In this document: piece by piece, positions 58,971 to 64,000 of the stretch | Position numbering within the stretch: the first letter of the stretch is position 1 | Layout: the number at the start of each line of letters is the position of its first letter | Notes under the pieces: model-generated | Database searches by the model: none | The model's input: only the letters and a program-made list of their open reading frames with translations | What the model was told of the DNA's origin: nothing | Made by a program: the position numbers and the translations under genes | Assembly: GCA_023375785.1 (NCBI GenBank) | Contig: SZWC01000089.1 | Coordinates: 62,342 to 126,341, forward strand | Reading direction: 5' to 3' | Length of the DNA: 64,000 bases | DNA from: Penium margaritaceum | Taxonomy: Eukaryota; Streptophyta; Zygnematophyceae; Desmidiales; Peniaceae

Positions 58971-60087
58971 GCAACAATGATGCCCCCAATTCTGGCTCGG
59001 CCTCAATTTTCTTTGCGCTGCTCTCACTCCGCGCTATCCGTGGATTGAGTATCCTATATGTTGTTATTACTAGGGCCTAATGTGCTGCGGATTTTGGACA
59101 CTAATCCTGATCAACAGACAATTCCGCGGATTACTGATCTAGACGCCTGCGTAAGAGCCTCACCGATGGGTGACACTCCGCGGTCCACTTCTTGCCACAC
59201 ACGAGCCCGCCACCTAGTGGCCTTCGGCTCCTTTCCGCGGAATCCTGTTCCGCGGATGTGTGTAAGCAGAGGCACCGTCAGCAACTCACCTCACCCTCAG
59301 CTTGGTTCTTCATGCACTTCGTCCCCTAGACCACAGATGAGAAAGCGGAGGCAATAGAAGGCAAAGGATCAGGGCGCGAAATGCAGGAATGGGAGCGGGT
59401 AAATTTCTTTGATAATCCAAGGTAGAGTACATGACATCGGAGTACTGATGCATCAGCAATCAAGACTGCGCTCTGCTTGTCCTACCGCCACCTTGGTCTT
59501 ATCTACGTGGGACTCCGCATGGCATGCCTACACGCCATCAATCTCATCCCTCTCGTTGCATCCTTCTTCCTCCTACTTGGATTTCCACGTGGTGTGTCTA
59601 TACAGCGCGGGTCTCGTCCCCACACACCCAATACATCATCTCCTACTAGTTGTCTTCTACATCTGCGGCTCGTTTTTGGGGTCTCCCTATTCTTCCTTGC
59701 ATCTTTGTCTTGCGTGGTGCGTCTCCAGGGATTCCTCCGTGATTACTGCTCCTGCTCGTCATGTTGATTGGTTGTCACTCCCGAGATTGCTCCATCCCTC
59801 TGCTGTTCTTCCTCCGCATTGTTGGTGTCTACGCATCTCTTACTACAGTTCAGTCCTCGCTCCCCTTGTGCCACGGATTTTCCCGCCATCGCATCTTGCC
59901 TCTCTGGCTTCCGCCACAAGTGCTTGGGATATTCGTAGAGAGACCACAACTTTTCTGCGTCCCTAGATTTCGCGCCAACCCACGCTCAACCGCTTCCGCG
60001 GGAGCCAACATTCCTAGCGCAGACTTGAGGTCACCTAGATTTTCCTTCCGCGGATTGGCCTTCCTTGCAAAGCCGTGGCCGAAATAT
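58971..60087 (+). other. 1.1-kb foreign stretch inside family A integrase
   Basis: No copia homology. Four perfect TCCGCGGA palindromes (59123, 59234, 59249, 60047) and two near matches (59177, 59995). Pyrimidine-rich on the plus strand with several short open frames; the last runs in frame into integrase. Origin unknown. Confidence 0.75.
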
Positions 60088-61017
60088 ACCTTCATTGATG
60101 ATTACTCTCGTTACACTACTTTGTACTTCCTTTCCTCCAAGGACCAGTGCTTTGACAGGTTCAAGGAGTTCAAGGCCATGGTGGAGAACCAGACTGGCAA
60201 GAAAACAAAGGCGCTACGTAGCGACCGCGGTGGAGAGTACTTGAGGAAGGAGTTCCAAGACTACCTCTCATCAGAAGGCATTAAGGCAAAGCGCACCATT
60301 CCGTTCTTAGCACGGCAGAACGGCGTAGCAGAACGCGCCAACCGCACTATCGTTGAGTTAGCGCGCTCCATGCTTCACGAGGCTTGGCTTGCCTACAACG
60401 TTTGGGCTAAAACAATGAGCGCTGCGGAGTACACGAAGAACCGCATTCCCACCAAGGCGTTGGAGCAGATGACACCGTACGAGGTGTGGTTCGGCAAGAA
60501 GCCGAGTGTGGATCATCATGGTGCTTTTGGTAGCTTGGAGGACATGGACTTGCCTACAAACAAGGGGCCAAAATGGGACGTGAAGAGCACACAAATGCTC
60601 ATGATTGGCTATGACGTGGCAAGCAAGGCTTATCGCATGTACAAGAGGGATACAAGCCACGTCATCATCTCCAGGGACGTCATCTACAACGAGAGTAACG
60701 TCATTGGCATCAACATCATTTGCGGAGAGACAGCAGAACCAGTAGCTGACGAGGTAGTTAGAGAAAATATCCTTCCTAACCCAGTCTCTCATGATTCTTC
60801 CTCCAATGTGATAGTGGGAGAATCACCCTACTCTCCCATGTTAGATGCAGCAGATACAATATCCTCATTGGCAAAAGCCGAGGAAGGAGATGCAGTACCA
60901 CCAGCAATAGCAGTTGTGGTAGCAGCACCGCTCCAACCGCCCACTAACGCTCCAGTACCAGGTCGCACGTACCCTCTTAGGGTGCGCTACAAGCCTGGTG
61001 AGCGCGGCCATTTCTAG
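59761..61017 (+). CDS. 418-codon open frame: unknown N-terminus fused to integrase, integrase C-terminus and linker
   Basis: The longest uninterrupted frame here. Residues 1-109 come from the foreign stretch: a Leu/Ile/Val-rich start (IPLLFFLRIVGVYA), then a basic, Pro- and Arg-containing part; not recognised. From residue ~110 (YTFIDDYSRYTTLYFL) it is family A integrase: second Asp in SDRGGEY, Glu in NGVAERANRT, then the C-terminal domain and acidic linker to LRVRYKPGERGHF, stopping at TAG before RT. The integrase lacks the N-terminal HHCC domain and the first catalytic Asp. Whether the frame is translated is unknown. Confidence 0.55.
   Translation: MLIGCHSRDCSIPLLFFLRIVGVYASLTTVQSSLPLCHGFSRHRILPLWLPPQVLGIFVERPQLFCVPRFRANPRSTASAGANIPSADLRSPRFSFRGLAFLAKPWPKYTFIDDYSRYTTLYFLSSKDQCFDRFKEFKAMVENQTGKKTKALRSDRGGEYLRKEFQDYLSSEGIKAKRTIPFLARQNGVAERANRTIVELARSMLHEAWLAYNVWAKTMSAAEYTKNRIPTKALEQMTPYEVWFGKKPSVDHHGAFGSLEDMDLPTNKGPKWDVKSTQMLMIGYDVASKAYRMYKRDTSHVIISRDVIYNESNVIGINIICGETAEPVADEVVRENILPNPVSHDSSSNVIVGESPYSPMLDAADTISSLAKAEEGDAVPPAIAVVVAAPLQPPTNAPVPGRTYPLRVRYKPGERGHF
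60088..60260 (+). repeat. 173-bp integrase direct repeat, second copy
   Basis: Partner of 58798-58970; integrase continues from here. Confidence 0.85.
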
Positions 61018-62632
61018 ATGCTGTTAAAACTAGACCAGATGAGTGGCATAGTTGTAGTAGATTGAAATGAGCCCATGTCCTACAAGAAGGCCATGGTTGC
61101 ACCAGATGAAGCAGATTGGGCGCAAGCTGTGTAGCATGAGATACAGTCACACCTCGACAACGGTACGTGGGAACTGGCTTAGCGTCTACCTGGTCGCAAA
61201 GTGATTAAGTGCAAGTTGGTATTCAAGAAGAAGTGGGGAGCAGATGGCAACCTGGAAATGTACAAGGCGAGGCTGGTTGCCATGGGTTACTCGCAGCAGG
61301 AAGGCATCGACTACACAGAAACGTTTGCTCGTGTTGCAAAGTTTGCTTCTATGCACACGCTCTTTTCTTATGCAGCAGCAAAGGACTTCGAAACTCACCA
61401 CATAGATGCCAAGATGGCATTCTTGAATGGTGACTTGGAGAAGGAGATCTACATGGAGCAGCCCAAGGGGTTCGTCATGGATGGCGAGGAGCACCTGGTT
61501 TGCAAGCTGCAAAAGTCGATGAACGGCCTCAAGCAAACGTCGCGTGCTTGGAACCAGACGTTGGATGCGCCGCTTGAGTGCATGGGGTTTACGCGCAAAG
61601 AGTGTGACTACAACGAGTATCGCTGGTAACATGAGCATGAGATCTTCATCATTATTGTGTATGTGGATGACATGCTCCTCCTTTCCAACAGCTTGTCTGC
61701 CGTACAAGAGTTCAAGGAGGCCATGCAGGAGTGCTTCCAGATCTCTGATCTCGGGGAGGCGTCATACTCCCTTGGTATCCGGATCACGCGTGACCGCAAA
61801 TCAAGCTCTCTCTCGCTGTAGCAGAGCCGCTACATCAAGGATGTTTTACAGCAATTCGAGATGGTAGAGGCAAAACCTATCAGCACGCTGCTGAAGACAC
61901 GACAGTACCTCGTGAGCTTCAATGGAGAAGCACATGCAGCTAAGCGGCAGAAGCACCAGAGCATCATTAGCAGCCTCATGTACCTGATGGTTGCAACCAG
62001 ACCAAACCTTGCATAGGCTGTTAGCGCAGTGAGCAAGCACATGACAAACCCCCGACGTGAGCACCACAAGGCATGGAAGTGGATATTTCGCTACCTTGCT
62101 GGAACCATCAACATTGTCATCACCTACAACGGCAAGAACAACAACATCATCGGTTATACAGATGCAGGTTGTGCTTCAAACCCAGAGGACCGCAAGTCTG
62201 TCCTTGGACGTGCGTTCCTCATGAATGGTGGGGACATCATCTGGTGCAGCAAGCGTCAGGTGGTAGTGGCCACCTCAACACCAGATGCTGAGTACACCTC
62301 TCTCGGCTTTGGAACCAAGGAAGCAATTTGGCCTCAACGTCTCATGGCAAAGATGAGTGGGAGTGCAGCAATTCTAGTTCTCGTGCGCGTGGACAACCAA
62401 AGCACAATCGCACTTGCCAGGAATCCTCAGCACCATGAACGCACCAACCACATTGATATCGCATACAACTTCATCACGCACATGGTGCAGGAGGGTGCTA
62501 TCAAGCTGGAGTTTACTCAAACCAGCAAGAAGGTCGCTAATTTTCTTACCAAGCCACTGACCCGTGAGAAGCAGCAGTTTTGCATGAAGGCATGTGGACT
62601 TAGACCACTGTGACTGCGGCAAAGGGGGAGAT

Positions 62633-63370
62633 TGGTGGGAAAGGAGCCATTCGGCTGTGCTTTAGGTCCACAAGAGCAAGTTCCAAGAAAACATCAAATT
62701 CCTGCTTGGATTTTCAGTTCGACTTCACCATTAGAAAGATCAGGTGGAAAAATGTCTACGATCCAAGTTTGAGGCCGATCCAACGGTCAGATTGGGATGT
62801 ATAAAGTTTCAAAGTTTTCGAGGTCATTGACTGCTGATATCCGGGTGACCATGGGCGATGGCTCCATGCCTTAGCCTGAGAAAAGAAAAAAGGCAAGAGG
62901 TCCAAAATCAAGACCTAATGGGAGAGATATCCAAAAAGGTCATAGATTCTTGGGCTGTCTTGTAAGAGTGTGCTGACCAGGGAAAAAGAACCTCTCCTTA
63001 CTTTTTAGGTGAGGTGAGATTCTTGTATGCTAGCCGTGGACACATGCCAATTCTCCATGGGATTGTGGGTTGTGTGACCACTAGGAGTGTGCCATGAGAG
63101 CATTTTCTAGCTCTCTAGGTTGTGTGTGAGTGGTCAACCTGATTGCTAGGCTGATTTTCTCTCTTGTGTAAGATTATGACTCTAGTGGGTGAGCCTTAGT
63201 CTCCATGCCTAAGTGGTGTGGCTTTTGAGAGAGCTGACTTGCCGAAGGTCTAGCATCATGTGTTCTCTATCATTTTAAGTGATTTAACAACCATTCTTCA
63301 GCACAAGTGATGCCCTTCCCGTCCCACATATTTGCTGCTCCAAGGCTCCCTCTCTTCTCTAGTTGCAACA
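62633..63370 (+). repeat. Family A 3' LTR
   Basis: 738 bp, TGGTGGGAAAGG..TTGCAACA, followed by target copy GGTGT. Confidence 0.88.
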
Positions 63371-63839
63371 GGTGTAGAAAATGGGTTCCGATACAATGGT
63401 GCCCACTCTTGGTATTGTAACCGAGAGATGATATCATTCTCAGAGCCAAGGTTCCACACTAAGCAGTTCATACAAATCACTTCCTTGCACTGTGTCCTTT
63501 GCACCTGGACACTTTCGTGCGAGGAGCAGACTCATTGGGTTAAGACCAACCTATGCTTCTTTAGTGAGTGACTTTGGTGGACAACTCCGTTAGGAGTCTC
63601 AAAAGTAAGAATTGTACTAAATGAAAGGCAACTGACAGGTTCTTATAGTACTAGAGCTAGCCTCTAGCCTAGCTCTAGTACTATAAGAACCTGTCAAGAG
63701 GACTTGCTCCAAAGGAGCACCGCATATCTTGTTTATCTTGAGGAGACCTAGGGACTCACTCCAAGGGAGCAGTGCATGCCTAGTCCGTCCTGTGCCTGTC
63801 CAAATGTCAGCGATGGACAGGAAGGATATCAGGTCAGCA
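63371..63839 (-). repeat. Family B 5' LTR, outer part, with internal deletion and palindrome
   Basis: Continues the B LTR begun at 55675. It matches other B LTRs from GTAGAAAATGGGTTCC to the GACAGGTTCTTATAG block and again from AGGACTTGCTCC to GGTCAGCA. The intervening ~270 bp are missing and a perfect inverted repeat lies at the join. Confidence 0.85.
63634..63695. repeat. Perfect 27-bp inverted repeat with 8-base loop
   Basis: Left arm 63634-63660, loop CCTCTAGC, right arm 63669-63695. The left arm is normal LTR sequence; the right arm is its exact reverse complement and is not found at this place in other B LTRs. Confidence 0.9.
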
Positions 63840-63844
63840 GTCTT
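63840..63844. repeat. 5-bp target duplication of the family B element (GTCTT), right
   Basis: Identical to 50256-50260. Confidence 0.88.
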
Positions 63845-64000
63845 GACCTCTGAGCTCTTACCTTTGTCTTTTCTCAGGGCATGGAGCGGTCATCCATGGT
63901 CACCCATACATCGGTCATCCATGACCCCTGAATCTTTCAAAATCACATCTTATGATCAGACTGTTCGATCGACCTAAAACATGGAACCTAGATAACTTGC
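63845..64000 (-). repeat. Family A LTR, inverted, continuation from 50260
   Basis: Resumes the inverted A LTR (ACCTCTGAGCTCTTACC, GGCATGGAGCGGTCATCCATGGTCACC in order with other copies) and runs off the right edge. Confidence 0.8.

Larger units (their letters stand above)
57080..62613 (+). pseudogene. Family A gag-pol polyprotein, interrupted
   Basis: ATG at 57080 (MAPACLVTPAQPLERLEG) with a TGA at 57161. Gag core 57407-57637 (AKEGWDTLCKKYESKDPSFL), zinc knuckle CHYC-x4-H near 57855-57890. Protease 58025-58378 (WKKDSRCTKSLTHH is the active-site region, D-S-R-C for the usual D-S-G-C). GAG-pre-integrase 58540-58720 (HARYGHIGMRAL, CISCLEGK). Integrase part 1 ends at 58970; foreign stretch 58971-60087; integrase restarts at 60088 and is open to 61017 (LRSDRGGEYLRKEF, NGVAERANRT, GYDVASKAYRMYKRD). 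RT 61201-61629 (KKKWGADGN, LVAMGYSQQEG, MEQPKGFVM), catalytic YVDDM at about 61660-61674 after one stop. RNase H 62029-62613, open for 194 codons (YTDAGCASNP, STPDAEYTSL) to the natural stop at 62611. Confidence 0.87.
55701..63370 (+). mobile_element. Ty1/copia element, family A, plus strand, nested in a B LTR
   Basis: 7670 bp. 5' LTR 55701-56431, primer site 56432-56445, leader 56446-57079 (no gene), gag-pol 57080-62613 interrupted by a 1.1-kb foreign stretch, purine tract AAAGGGGGAGAT, 3' LTR 62633-63370. The LTRs are clearly diverged, which is odd for a single insertion and agrees with a mosaic origin. Confidence 0.9.
50261..63839 (-). mobile_element. Ty1/copia element, family B, minus strand, carrying a nested family A element
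   Basis: 3' LTR 50261-50999, gag-pol 51013-55310, leader 55311-55674 (no gene; paired GAGCTTATC repeats and the CTAGTTGTAAGGCAC block), 5' LTR 55675-55700 plus 63371-63839. Target duplication GTCTT is exact on both sides. It entered an A LTR. Without the nested A element and its 5-bp duplication, the B element is 5904 bp, with its 5' LTR shortened by an internal deletion. Confidence 0.9.

Noticed and set aside
59409-59966. 185-codon hydrophobic plus-strand frame as a membrane protein
   Set aside because: Pyrimidine-rich sequence gives Leu/Ser/Pro-rich frames in several phases here; no clear membrane topology or homology.
6412-64000. Env-like gene that would make any element a retrovirus-like (Sire/Agamovirus) type
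   Set aside because: No extra open frame lies between RNase H and the 3' LTR in any copy; the stop is followed closely by the purine tract and LTR.

Overview
The window is eukaryotic and almost wholly made of decayed transposable elements. Evidence for eukaryotic origin: Ty1/copia polyprotein fragments, LTRs followed by an initiator-Met tRNA primer-binding site, a BED/DUF659 hAT transposase, a helicase-endonuclease fragment of the rolling-circle (Helitron/Helentron) type, and introns with textbook GT..AG borders. A short tract of plant-type telomere repeat (TTTAGGG) and the dominance of copia elements suggest a large, repeat-rich green-lineage genome. A charophyte alga or bryophyte is my guess, but the genus cannot be settled from this sequence. 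I found no intact single-copy host gene, rRNA, tRNA gene or CRISPR array.

Four copia families can be told apart. Family A has ~735-bp LTRs starting TGTTGG and ending CCAACA, then a CTTGGTATCAGAGC-like primer site. Family B has ~765-bp LTRs starting TGTTGACC and ending near GGTTGACA, with a different gag. Family C is the minus-strand element at the left edge. Family D is known only from a gag-protease-integrase fragment at 33.6-35.4 kb with its own gag N-terminus. A and B occur on both strands. Every copy carries stops and frameshifts, many readable as C-to-T decay of Gln or Arg codons.

Layout. 1-7.06 kb: family C element (minus), split by a 4.47-kb hAT element (1529-5995) with an exact 8-bp target duplication. 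7.06-11.45 kb: AT-richer non-LTR region with an intron-containing gene fragment of unknown function (8.8-10.1 kb) and a PIF1-like helicase plus EEP endonuclease pseudogene (10.1-11.2 kb), both minus. 11.45-14.73 kb: RT-less family B element (minus) between 159-bp direct repeats. 14.7-22.86 kb: family A fragments and a near-complete A element (minus). 22.86-29.16 kb: complete but decayed A element (plus). 29.16-33.6 kb: internally deleted B and truncated A (plus). 33.6-41.6 kb: patchwork of D, A and B fragments and B LTRs. 40.9-46.4 kb: long B element (plus). 46.4-50.26 kb: minus A-LTR/B-internal mosaic. 50.26-63.84 kb: family B element (minus) whose 5' LTR contains a 7.67-kb family A element (plus, 55701-63370). 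Both of these insertions have target duplications.

The elements do not form a pathway; they record serial insertion, template switching and decay. The most notable points are the Helentron-like helicase-endonuclease beside spliced gene pieces, chimeric A/B junctions that recur at the same nucleotide at separate places, an in-frame gag-integrase deletion fusion, and a 1.1-kb foreign insert rich in TCCGCGGA inside an integrase reading frame.
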